A DNA stretch of 64,000 nucleotides from positions 62,001 to 126,000 of the forward strand of contig NZ_CP027557.1 in the NCBI RefSeq assembly GCF_014854695.1. Direction: 5' to 3'. Origin of the DNA: Rhodococcus rhodochrous (GTDB taxonomy: Bacteria > Actinomycetota > Actinomycetes > Mycobacteriales > Mycobacteriaceae). The translations under genes were made by a program, and so were the position numbers. Of the stretch, positions 29,565-37,212 are shown in pieces (position 1 is the stretch's first letter; every line of letters starts with the position of its first letter). The notes beneath the pieces are model-generated. The model was not told the DNA's origin, did not search any database, and saw only the letters and a program-made list of their open reading frames with translations.

Positions 29565-29636
29565 GTCGAACCGTGCGGGACGGAGCCGCACAGGTCGAAC
29601 CGCCCGGGACGGAACCGCACAGGTCGAGCCGAACCG
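29565..29636 (+). repeat. 29-bp tandem direct repeat upstream of the thiolase start
   Basis: Units begin GTCGAACCG at 29565 and 29594, with a third, truncated unit (GTCGAGCCG) at 29623; the period is exactly 29 bp. Units 1 and 2 differ at only a few positions and both contain GGGACGG and CCGCACAG. The array ends 14 bp before the ATG at 29651, so it lies in the leader or promoter. Confidence 0.75.
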
Positions 29637-29650
29637 GAGAGCGAGACGAC

Positions 29651-30856
29651 ATGACATCGACGCAGGTGTGGATCGCCGGCGGGCACCAGAGCGACTTCGC
29701 GCGGAACGTCACCCGCGAGGGCCTCGACATCGCAGATCTCACCGGCGAGGTCGTGCGGGGAACCCTCGTCGACGCCGGGATCGAGCCGGAGCAGGTGGAC
29801 GTCGTCCACGTCGGCAACGCCTTCGGGCAGTTGTACACCGGTCAGGGTCATCTCGGAGCGATGCCCGCCTCGGTGATCCCCGAACTGTGGCACGTGCCCG
29901 CGAGCCGTCACGAGGGTGCGTGTGCGTCCGGTTCGCTCGCGATCCTCGCGGCGATGGCCGACCTCGAATCCGGCCGGTACGACTGCGCACTCGTGCTCGG
30001 GGTGGAGATCGAGAAGTCGGTGCCCGGCGACATCGGGACGGACTACATGAGCCCCGCCTCCTGGGTCGGCCACGAAGGACAGGACGCGAAGTACATCTGG
30101 CCGTACATGTTCGCGCGCATCGCCGACGAGTACTCGGCGCGCTACGGGCTCGACCCCGAGCACCTGTGGGCGATCTCCGAACTGAACATCCGCAACGCTC
30201 GGCGCAACCCCCTGGCACAGACCCGCACCCGTACGTATCCGTCCGGGGCGTTCACCGCCGACGACACCGCGAACCCGATCGTCGAGGGCAGCCTGCGCCG
30301 GATCGACTGCGGCCCACTGACCGACGGAGCCGTGGGCCTCGTGCTCGTCAGCGACCGCTTCGTCGACCGGCACCCGGACTTCGGTTCGCGGCCCCGCTCC
30401 CGGATCCTCGGCTGGGGACACCGCACCGTCGGGCTCGCCCTCGACGACAAGTTCGCCCGCACGTCGGGCGACGAGCTGATGTTCCCGCACCTGCGCGCCA
30501 CCATCGACGATGCCTTCGGACGGGCCGGCATCGGGGACGTCGACGATCTCGACCTCATCGAGACGCACGACTGCTTCAGCATCAGCGAATATCTCGCGAT
30601 CGACCACTTCGGCCTCACCCCACCGGGGAAGAGCGGTCGCGCCGTCGAGTCGGGTGATCTCGAGATCGGCGGGCGGATGCCGGTCAATCCCAGCGGTGGA
30701 CTGATCGGTGGTGGGCATCCCGTCGGCGCGACCGGTGTGCGGATGGCGCTCGACTGTCACCGGCAGGTCACCGGCACGGCGGGCGGCTATCAGGTCGACG
30801 GTGCCCGGCCGCCACGCTCAACTTCGGTGGCAGTACGACCACCACCGTGTCCCTGA
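29651..30856 (+). CDS. Thiolase (SCP2/acetyl-CoA acetyltransferase type) with probable 3' frameshift
   Basis: A 401-residue thiolase as read. Nucleophile Cys in GACASGSLAIL and catalytic His in NPSGGLIGGGHPVGATG are both present, so the core looks active. After YQVDGAR the frame gives a family-unlike Pro/Arg tail (PPRSTSVAVRPPPCP). In the neighbouring frame from 30811 the DNA reads ATLNFGGSTTTTVSLIIG and stops at 30865-30867, which is the family's normal C-terminus. Two C residues (30809-30810) stand where a codon is expected, so one base appears to be missing in a GC-rich run. This is either a sequencing error or a real lesion. The gene starts an operon with the carotenoid oxygenase 17 bp after the corrected end. 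Confidence 0.85.
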   Translation: MTSTQVWIAGGHQSDFARNVTREGLDIADLTGEVVRGTLVDAGIEPEQVDVVHVGNAFGQLYTGQGHLGAMPASVIPELWHVPASRHEGACASGSLAILAAMADLESGRYDCALVLGVEIEKSVPGDIGTDYMSPASWVGHEGQDAKYIWPYMFARIADEYSARYGLDPEHLWAISELNIRNARRNPLAQTRTRTYPSGAFTADDTANPIVEGSLRRIDCGPLTDGAVGLVLVSDRFVDRHPDFGSRPRSRILGWGHRTVGLALDDKFARTSGDELMFPHLRATIDDAFGRAGIGDVDDLDLIETHDCFSISEYLAIDHFGLTPPGKSGRAVESGDLEIGGRMPVNPSGGLIGGGHPVGATGVRMALDCHRQVTGTAGGYQVDGARPPRSTSVAVRPPPCP

Positions 30857-30883
30857 TCATCGGTTGATTCCCAAGGAGCATTG

Positions 30884-32401
30884 ATGGACCTCGAGATCCT
30901 CGGCCGCGCGCTCTCCACGCTGCCCGCCGACGACGATCACCCCTATCGCACCGGTCCGTGGCGTCCGCAGACCACGGAGTACCGCGCCGACGACCTGGAG
31001 GTGATCGGAGATCTGCCCGACGACCTGGACGGCGTGTACATCCGCAACACCGAGAACCCGGTGCACCCCGCCCAGCAGGGGTTCTACCATCCGTTCGACG
31101 GCGACGGCATGGTGCACCTCGTCGGATTCCGGAACGGGAAGGCGTTCTACCGCAATCGCTTCGTCGAGACGGACGGTTTCCTCGCCGAGCAGGAGGCCGG
31201 CCGGGCCCTGTGGGCGGGTATCGCCGAGAAGCCGCACAGGTCGGAGCGACAGGACGGCTGGGGTGCCCGCGGCAGGATGAAGGACGGTTCGAGCACCGAC
31301 GTCGCCTTCCACAACGGTGTCGCGCTGACGAGCTTCTGGCAGTGCGGCGACCTCTACCGGATCGACCCGATCTCCCTCGAGACCCTCGGCAAGGCCGACT
31401 GGAACGGCGCCTTCCCGTTCGATCTCGGTGTCTCCGCGCACCCGAAGCCGGATCCGCACACGGGGGAGATGCTGTTCTTCAACTACGGCACCGACGCCCC
31501 GTACATGCACTACGGCGTCGTCGACTCGTCCGACAACCTCGTCCACTACACGGGAATCGAGCTGCCCGGACCACGCCTGCCGCACGACATGGCATTCACC
31601 GAGAACTACGCGATCCTCAACGACTGTCCGCTGTTCTGGATCCCGGAGGCACTCGAGGCAGGCAAGTACCACTCGAAGTTCCACCCCGACATGCCGATGC
31701 GGCTCGGCGTGATCCCGCGTCGCGGCGACGGCAGCGAGATCGTCTGGTTCGAGGCCGAATCGACGTACGTCCTGCACTGGACGAACGCCTACGAGGACGG
31801 CGACGAGATCGTGCTCGAGGGCTTCCACCAGGAGACGCCCGAACCCGAGGACACCGGGCGGGGATCGATCTACGAACGGGCCTTCCGCGCTCTCGCCCTC
31901 GACCGCCTGGGGACCCATCTGCACCGCTGGCGGATGAACCTGCGCACGGGAACGCTGAAGGAGGAACGTCTGTCCGAGAGCATCACCGAGTTCGGGATGA
32001 TCAACCCGGCGTACGGGGGCCGCCCGCACCGGTACACCTACGCCGCGACCGGGGTCCCCGGCTGGTTCCTGTTCGACGGACTCGTCAAGCACGACACCGT
32101 GACCGGCACCGAGGAACGCTACGCACTGGGCGAGGGAGTCTTCGGCAGCGAGACGGTGATGGCACCGCGCATCGGATCGACGGGCGAGGACGACGGCTAT
32201 CTCGTCACCATGACCGTCGACATGAACCGCGACCTGTCCGAATGCCTCGTCTTCGACGCGCAGCGACTCGCCGACGGACCGCTGGCGCGCATCCGGTTGC
32301 CCGAGCGGATCAGTTCCGGCACCCACTCGACGTGGGCGTCGGGCGCGGAGATTCCGGGATGGCGGATCACCGACCGGCCGGAGGACGCTCTGCGCTTGTG
32401 A
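30884..32401 (+). CDS. Carotenoid oxygenase family dioxygenase
   Basis: A 505-residue RPE65/lignostilbene-dioxygenase family protein, a seven-bladed propeller that cleaves C=C bonds with Fe(II) and O2. The four iron-binding His are visible in SAHPKPD, LPHDMAF, LHWTNAYEDG and GTHSTW. The ATG at 30884 has AAGGAG at the right distance; a TTG three bases earlier is too close. It is co-transcribed with the thiolase and probably controlled by the divergent HxlR protein. Substrates in the family include apocarotenoids, stilbenes and isoeugenol-type phenylpropenes. A linked thiolase suggests the cleavage product enters CoA-dependent degradation (inference). Confidence 0.92.
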   Translation: MDLEILGRALSTLPADDDHPYRTGPWRPQTTEYRADDLEVIGDLPDDLDGVYIRNTENPVHPAQQGFYHPFDGDGMVHLVGFRNGKAFYRNRFVETDGFLAEQEAGRALWAGIAEKPHRSERQDGWGARGRMKDGSSTDVAFHNGVALTSFWQCGDLYRIDPISLETLGKADWNGAFPFDLGVSAHPKPDPHTGEMLFFNYGTDAPYMHYGVVDSSDNLVHYTGIELPGPRLPHDMAFTENYAILNDCPLFWIPEALEAGKYHSKFHPDMPMRLGVIPRRGDGSEIVWFEAESTYVLHWTNAYEDGDEIVLEGFHQETPEPEDTGRGSIYERAFRALALDRLGTHLHRWRMNLRTGTLKEERLSESITEFGMINPAYGGRPHRYTYAATGVPGWFLFDGLVKHDTVTGTEERYALGEGVFGSETVMAPRIGSTGEDDGYLVTMTVDMNRDLSECLVFDAQRLADGPLARIRLPERISSGTHSTWASGAEIPGWRITDRPEDALRL

Positions 32402-32444
32402 CATTTCCGTGTCGCCGGGCGTCACACCCGTTATGGTTCTGCGC

Positions 32445-33215
32445 ATGACGGCTACGAGACGGGCACTGGCGACGGTCGTGATGGGTGCGGGTGCCGTCGT
32501 GGCCGCCGTCGCGGCGGCTCCCGCCGCGGCCGCGGATCCTGCGGACGCGTGCATCCGCAACGGTGGTGGGCTCGTGACGATCGACGGCGCCGAGCCCGTC
32601 CCACCGGTTTTCGGATTCGACGGTCCCCGCCTGCTCGGACTCCAGGGCGGGGTCGGCAACGCGTGCATCACCAACGTGGGTCCCGGCGCCGTGACGGTCA
32701 CGCATCCCGAGGGACGTGTCCCGGGACGCACCGAGGTGTCCACCGCGCTCGTGGAGATGCGGGTCGACGGCGGGCTCGGCAACGTCGCCGTCACCAACGT
32801 CGGTACCGGTGCGGTCACGGTGCACCGGACGGAGGTCACGCCCGAGCCCGTTGCGGCGCCCGCACAGGCTCCGCTCCCCGGGATGCCGGAGCTGATCCTC
32901 GACGCAGGAACCGACGGCGTCTTCGTCACGAACGTCGGTACGGGCGGTGTCACGGTCGTCGACCGTGCCGTCGCGCCGGCGGAGCTCCCGGCCCCGCCGC
33001 CGCCTCCCCCGGGTGCGGTCGTCACCGATCCGTTCAGCGGAAACATCTATGTTACAAACCTCTTCGGGCCCGACATCGTCGTCGCGGAACCCGCCTCGAC
33101 CGCCGAAGGGAGCGTGGTCGAGCGGCCGGTTCCGGGAACGGCGGTCGACTACGGGACGGGCAACGTCTTCGTGACGAACATCGGCGGGGGACAGGTGACC
33201 GTCATCCGCGGCTGA
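32445..33215 (+). CDS. Secreted protein of TNVG-type repeats
   Basis: A 256-residue exported protein with a Sec signal peptide (residues 1-30, ending APAAAA before Asp31). The mature part is built of six repeats centred on a conserved Asn (residues 39, 77, 118, 163, 205, 245; spacing 38-45). The consensus is GxGNxxVTNVGTGxVTV, joined by Pro-rich linkers. The first two copies contain Cys (ACIRN, ACITN), which may pair. The repeats alternate strands and turns, suggesting a small beta structure. I recognise no family. ATG 32445 was chosen because the signal peptide begins there; no good ribosome-binding site is visible, so a leaderless message is possible. It lies 43 bp after the dioxygenase. 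Confidence 0.75.
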   Translation: MTATRRALATVVMGAGAVVAAVAAAPAAAADPADACIRNGGGLVTIDGAEPVPPVFGFDGPRLLGLQGGVGNACITNVGPGAVTVTHPEGRVPGRTEVSTALVEMRVDGGLGNVAVTNVGTGAVTVHRTEVTPEPVAAPAQAPLPGMPELILDAGTDGVFVTNVGTGGVTVVDRAVAPAELPAPPPPPPGAVVTDPFSGNIYVTNLFGPDIVVAEPASTAEGSVVERPVPGTAVDYGTGNVFVTNIGGGQVTVIRG

Positions 33216-33346
33216 TCCGCCGGCCCCGTCGTTTCCCGACAACGTTCCGGACTCGGATACATCACATCCGGTTCACGAATATGTCATCCTTCTACTCGAT
33301 ACTGCCGGGGAGGGACGCGGCACCAGGACAGTAGCGGGGCGGGGGC

Positions 33347-34258
33347 ATGGCTATGAGAAGAGTGTGGGCGGCAACGGTGGCCGCAGTGGCGGCATGTGCA
33401 GCAGTATTCGTCGCAATGCCTGCGGCCCAAGCGAATCCGCCCGCATGCCCGACGCTGAACGTGGTCGCGGTGCCCGGAACGTGGGAGACCTCGAACACCC
33501 CCGACCCCGGCCGCGGGAACGGCATGCTCGCCCAGGTCACGTCCAATCTTCCCGCCGGGGCGCGCGTCGACTACGTCGCGTATCCCGCCACGGCCTTCCC
33601 GTGGGAGGGCGACGTGTACGCGGCCTCCCGCAACCGCGCCGTCGACAATGCGCGCGGCATCATCGCGGCCACCGCCGAACGGTGCCCCCTCACGAACTTC
33701 GCCCTCGTCGGCTACAGCCAGGGTGCCGATGCCGCAGGTGATCTCGCCGCCGAGATCGGCACCGGGCTGGGAGTGGTCGGTCCGCACCGCCTCGTCGCGG
33801 TGGGTCTGCTGTCCGATCCGCGCCGCTCCGAACTCGACCCGTTCGTCGGTCCGCCCGTCGCCGGCACCGGTGCCGGAGGTGCCCGCGCGGGAGGCTTCGG
33901 ATTCGTAACGCCCAACGTGCGCACCATCTGCGCGGTGGGCGACCTCTATTGCTCGACGCCGCCGGAGGACTTCGTCACGCGACTGGCCGGCTTCCTCGCC
34001 ATCTCGGCGGGCAGCCCGTTCGAGCAGCTCGAGAACTACCGCGACGAGGCGACCGCGCTCTACAACGACATCATGACCGCCGGGGGCATCCCGATGCTGC
34101 AGCTGCAGCTCACGCCCGAGGCGAACGAGCTGCGCGAGCAGAAGATCCGCACCTTCTACGAGTCGCAGATCCACCAGGACTACTCGAACTACGTGGTCGA
34201 CGGTCGCGGAACGACGGCCACACGGTGGCTGCACGACTGGATCGCCTCCAAGGCCTGA
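33347..34258 (+). CDS. Secreted cutinase-family serine esterase
   Basis: A 303-residue alpha/beta hydrolase with a signal peptide (residues 1-27, ending AAQA before Asn). The catalytic Ser is in GYSQGADAAGD, and the Asp is probably in CAVGDLYCSTP, a classic cutinase segment flanked by two Cys that form a disulphide. Further Cys lie in ACPTLNVVAVPGT and RCPLTNF. The catalytic His is likely in the QIHQDYSNYVVDG stretch. Mycobacterial homologues (Culp type, also called PE-PPE-like domain proteins) are lipid esterases of the cell envelope. It follows the repeat protein in the same direction but has its own 131-bp gap. Confidence 0.88.
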   Translation: MAMRRVWAATVAAVAACAAVFVAMPAAQANPPACPTLNVVAVPGTWETSNTPDPGRGNGMLAQVTSNLPAGARVDYVAYPATAFPWEGDVYAASRNRAVDNARGIIAATAERCPLTNFALVGYSQGADAAGDLAAEIGTGLGVVGPHRLVAVGLLSDPRRSELDPFVGPPVAGTGAGGARAGGFGFVTPNVRTICAVGDLYCSTPPEDFVTRLAGFLAISAGSPFEQLENYRDEATALYNDIMTAGGIPMLQLQLTPEANELREQKIRTFYESQIHQDYSNYVVDGRGTTATRWLHDWIASKA

Positions 34259-34261
34259 CCA

Positions 34262-35191
34262 TCAGTCGATATCGAATCGTGCGCCCACACGCATGACACG
34301 GGGCGCGAAGCGCATCAGCCACTTGCGGACCTTCGCACCCGGGGCGACCGTCACCACAGGTTTGTTGTGACGGACCGCCCCGACGATCGCCTTGGCCACC
34401 TTCTCCGGCGCGATGTGCAGGCGCCGGTACATCGCGAGGGTGCGGGTGCGTCGCGCTGCTCGTAGTTCCTTGTTCGGCGCGACGTACTCCGTCGCCCGGG
34501 TGAGGTTGGTGTCCACCAGGTCGGGACACACGACGGTCACGCCGATCCCGTGTTCGAGCAGTTCGGCGCGCAGGCACTCCGACAACATGAACACCCCGGC
34601 CTTGCTCGTCGTGTAGGCGGCGAGGTTGCGTTGCGGCATGTACGCCGCCGCCGACGAGACGTTGACGATCTGCCCGCCCGTGCCGGCTTCGATCATCTGC
34701 TCGGTGAAGGCACGGCAGCCGTAGACCACGCCCCAGAAGTTCACGTCCATCACGTTCTCGAAGACGCTCTGCGGGGTGTCGGCGAAGGCACCGATGACAC
34801 CGATGCCCGCGTTGTTGACGAGCACGTCGGCGACGCCGTGCCGCTCGCGGACGGTCTGCGCGAACTTCCGGACCTGCTGTTCGTCGGAGACGTCGAGTTC
34901 GTAGGCGTGGGCGGCGCCGCCGAAGACGGCCTCGGAACCGCCGGCGCCGGGAGCCGGGACGTTCACGAGCGCCACCGTCTCGCGGGCACTGTCGAGATCC
35001 TTGTCGGCGACGACGACGATGGCGCCTTCGGCGGCGAAGGCGATCGCCGACGCCCGGCCGATCCCGCTACCGCCGCCGGTGACGACGACGAGGGCGCCGG
35101 TCAGGTCGCGCAGACGGCTGCGTAGTGCAGCGCCGGCGCGCCAGCGGCGTATCTGAGCGATCCGAGAGGGCACCCCACCATCGTGACGCAC
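34262..35191 (-). CDS. SDR family NAD(P)-dependent oxidoreductase
   Basis: A 309-residue short-chain dehydrogenase. The Rossmann motif is VVVTGGGSGIGRASAIAFA, with Asp-Lys-Asp after strand 2 (ADKD), the NNAGIG motif is present, and the catalytic triad is Ser in NVSSAAAY and Tyr/Lys in YTTSKAG. It carries about 30 extra residues before the Rossmann fold, rich in Arg; an alternative GTG at 35173 would shorten these. The C-terminal Arg-rich tail (RKWLMRFAPRVMRVGARF) is usual for mycobacterial/rhodococcal SDRs thought to act at membranes. Its substrate is unknown. It converges on the cutinase gene with three bases between. Confidence 0.88.
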   Translation of the reverse strand: MRHDGGVPSRIAQIRRWRAGAALRSRLRDLTGALVVVTGGGSGIGRASAIAFAAEGAIVVVADKDLDSARETVALVNVPAPGAGGSEAVFGGAAHAYELDVSDEQQVRKFAQTVRERHGVADVLVNNAGIGVIGAFADTPQSVFENVMDVNFWGVVYGCRAFTEQMIEAGTGGQIVNVSSAAAYMPQRNLAAYTTSKAGVFMLSECLRAELLEHGIGVTVVCPDLVDTNLTRATEYVAPNKELRAARRTRTLAMYRRLHIAPEKVAKAIVGAVRHNKPVVTVAPGAKVRKWLMRFAPRVMRVGARFDID

Positions 35192-35209
35192 TCGCCGCGT
35201 GTGGTCCGG

Positions 35210-35851
35210 TCAGTACAGGAACTCGCGGTAGAGCTCGCGCTTGCCCGGCTCGGCGTCGGCCGGGATCTCGATCGAGTGGAGTTCGGCGTGCATGTCGCGC
35301 ATCGACGGGACCGCCGCGCGGTCGGGATAGGTCGACGGATCCCACAGTTTGGCGCGCAGCAACGCCCGCGCGCAGTGCAGGAAGACCTCGTCGATCTGCA
35401 CGATCACAGCGAGCTGCGCCGGCTTGTTCTGCAGCGACAGCTTCTCGAGCAGGTCGGGGTCGGTCGACAGGGTGGCACGGCCGTTGATCCGCAGCACCTC
35501 CTCGTCGCCGGGGACGAAGAACAGCAGCCCGACGTGAGGATTCTCGAGGATGTTCCGGTACGAGTCGGCGCGGCGGTTGCCGGGCCGGTCGGGCAGCGCG
35601 ATCGTCTGGTCGTCGAGGACGAGCACCGCCGACTCGATGTCGCCACGCGGCGAGCAGTCGCAGTTGCCGACGGCGTCGGCGGTGGCGATCGTGAAGAACC
35701 GCGCCAGCGACAAGAAATGCCTGATGAGCGGGGTCAGGTGTGGTCGTGCCTTGTCGACGATCGCCGGGTGCGGAATGCCCAGGACGGCCTCGAGCTCGCC
35801 CTGTGTCCGTATCCCGCCCTGTACGAGCTCGTCGATCCTGTCCGCATCCAT
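35210..35851 (-). CDS. Pyridoxamine 5'-phosphate oxidase-family protein
   Basis: A 213-residue flavin-binding split-barrel protein of the MSMEG_1061/PPOX type. Landmarks are FFTIATADAVGNCDCSPRGD, IALPDRPGNRRADSYRNILENPHVGLLFFVPG and LRINGRATLSTDPDLL, all typical of F420 or FMN-binding oxidoreductases of this group. The ATG at 35851 is used because GGAGGTG precedes it; an in-frame TTG 30 bases upstream has no such box. It lies 18 bp upstream of the SDR gene on the same strand, so they probably form an operon. The cofactor (FMN or F420) cannot be decided by eye. Confidence 0.88.
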   Translation of the reverse strand: MDADRIDELVQGGIRTQGELEAVLGIPHPAIVDKARPHLTPLIRHFLSLARFFTIATADAVGNCDCSPRGDIESAVLVLDDQTIALPDRPGNRRADSYRNILENPHVGLLFFVPGDEEVLRINGRATLSTDPDLLEKLSLQNKPAQLAVIVQIDEVFLHCARALLRAKLWDPSTYPDRAAVPSMRDMHAELHSIEIPADAEPGKRELYREFLY

Positions 35852-36027
35852 CCGGTGCACCTCCGGCGGTGACCGTACCAATCCTGCGGGCGAAGATCAC
35901 GTCGGCATCCGGATCGTGCCTGATCAGGTGGTGGTCGCCGGAGCTTCCGGTCACCGGGACAGACCGGGAGCGCACGCTCCCGATCCCGGTAGAACGGAAG
36001 GCGATGCCCCCGTCCGGAAGGATCGAG

Positions 36028-36510
36028 ATGACCGACTCCGCCCTGCTGGCCTCCCTCCTCGAACGCGTACAGCTCCTCGAGGACAAGGCTGCGATCCACG
36101 AGGTCCTCACGGCCTACGGCCCGGCCGTCGACGCCGGTGACGCCGAGGCGGTGGGGGAACTGTGGACGCAGGACGCCGTCTACGACATCGACATCCGCTT
36201 GATGGAGGGGCGCGACACGATCATGGAGATGGTGCGCACCCGGCCGCACCAGGACTACATCGAGGAGGGCTGCGGTCATCTGCTGGACCCGGTGCACATC
36301 CGGGTCGACGGCGACACCGCCGTCGCGACCTGTCACTCCCTGCTGCTGCGCCGCAACGCCGATTCGGATTCGTTCCGGGTGTGGCGGGTGAGCGCCAATC
36401 GATTCGAACTCGCCCGGATCGACGGCAGTTGGAAGATAGCGCGCCGCACGTCGCGGTTGCTCGACGGCAGCACCGCCGCCCGCGACCTCTTCGCGAGCGC
36501 ACGGCGCTGA
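36028..36510 (+). CDS. SnoaL/NTF2-like protein
   Basis: A 160-residue NTF2-fold protein of the SnoaL_4 (dehydratase/ring-hydroxylating beta-subunit-like) kind. The start contains LEDKAAIHEVLTAYGPAVDAGD, then VGELWTQDAVYDI, GRDTIMEMV, GCGHLLDPVHIRVDGDTAVATCHSLLL, and RIDGSWKIARRTSRLLDGS. Such proteins are small pockets used as isomerases, hydratases or ligand binders. The ATG at 36028 has GGAAGG in front. No operon partner runs in the same direction; it faces the histidine phosphatase. Confidence 0.85.
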   Translation: MTDSALLASLLERVQLLEDKAAIHEVLTAYGPAVDAGDAEAVGELWTQDAVYDIDIRLMEGRDTIMEMVRTRPHQDYIEEGCGHLLDPVHIRVDGDTAVATCHSLLLRRNADSDSFRVWRVSANRFELARIDGSWKIARRTSRLLDGSTAARDLFASARR

Positions 36511-36549
36511 ACCCACGACTCGTGGGTGGGCGCTGGGGGCTCACCCACG
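36511..36549. terminator. Overlapping hairpins between convergent genes
   Basis: Two mutually exclusive stems share the segment CGTGGGT: ACCCACGA with TCGTGGGT (36511-36527), and CGTGGGTG (36521-36528) with CACCCACG (36542-36549). They lie directly after the NTF2-like gene stop and 20 bp from the convergent phosphatase stop, so a two-way terminator is likely. Confidence 0.5.
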
Positions 36550-36568
36550 GGCCGGCTGCCGGAGGGGC

Positions 36569-37168
36569 TCAGACGCGCAGGGTGTCGCGTACGTGCCCGG
36601 TCTCGTTGATCGACGCGACGCGGCGCGCGCCGCTGCGTGAGACGAGGATGCGCGTCACCGACGCGTACTCGATGGGGAACATCAGCGGCCGGGGCAGCTC
36701 GAGCAGGTGCTGCAGCACGATGTTCACGACCCCGCCGTGGACGAACAGCGCCACGGTCTCGGCGTGGTCGCACGAGCCCACCACCTGGTCGATCCCGCGC
36801 AGCACCCGTGTGCGGAAGGCGTCCCCGTCTACGAAATCGGGTAGGTGACCTGCCAGGATGCGCTTGTAGGCAGCCGGTGCGACGTCCTTCGCGGCGTCGA
36901 TCGTGAAGTAGTGATCGTGGCCGTAGTCGTACTCGGCGATGTCCTCCATCTTCTCCACGTCGAGCCCGCGTCGTTCCGCGACCGGCTCGGCCGTCTGCAG
37001 GGCCCGCAACTGCGGGCTCGAGAACAGGCGGGTGATGTTGTAGGGGGACAGCGCGTCCGGTAACCGCGACGCCTGGAGACGACCGGTCTCCGTGAGCGGC
37101 GGGTCGGCGACCCCGGTCTCGGCGCGGGCGTTGTTCGGCTCGGCGTGGCGGATCAGGAGTAGCTGCAC
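36569..37168 (-). CDS. Histidine phosphatase family protein
   Basis: A 199-residue phosphoglycerate-mutase-like phosphatase. The catalytic motif is LLLIRHAEPNN at the N-terminus, the second Arg lies in SSPQLRALQTAEPVAE, and the C-terminal His in LFVHGGVVNIVLQHLLE. The fold is complete and the length normal. Specific substrate is unknown; family members remove phosphate from sugar phosphates, cobalamin intermediates or nucleotides. It starts with GTG. It lies upstream of nothing on its own strand before the SDR/PPOX pair, which is separated from it by the NTF2-like gene on the other strand. Confidence 0.9.
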   Translation of the reverse strand: MQLLLIRHAEPNNARAETGVADPPLTETGRLQASRLPDALSPYNITRLFSSPQLRALQTAEPVAERRGLDVEKMEDIAEYDYGHDHYFTIDAAKDVAPAAYKRILAGHLPDFVDGDAFRTRVLRGIDQVVGSCDHAETVALFVHGGVVNIVLQHLLELPRPLMFPIEYASVTRILVSRSGARRVASINETGHVRDTLRV

Positions 37169-37212
37169 GACCTCACGATGCCAGGTGGAGCGGTTTCACG
37201 TGAAACGACCCG

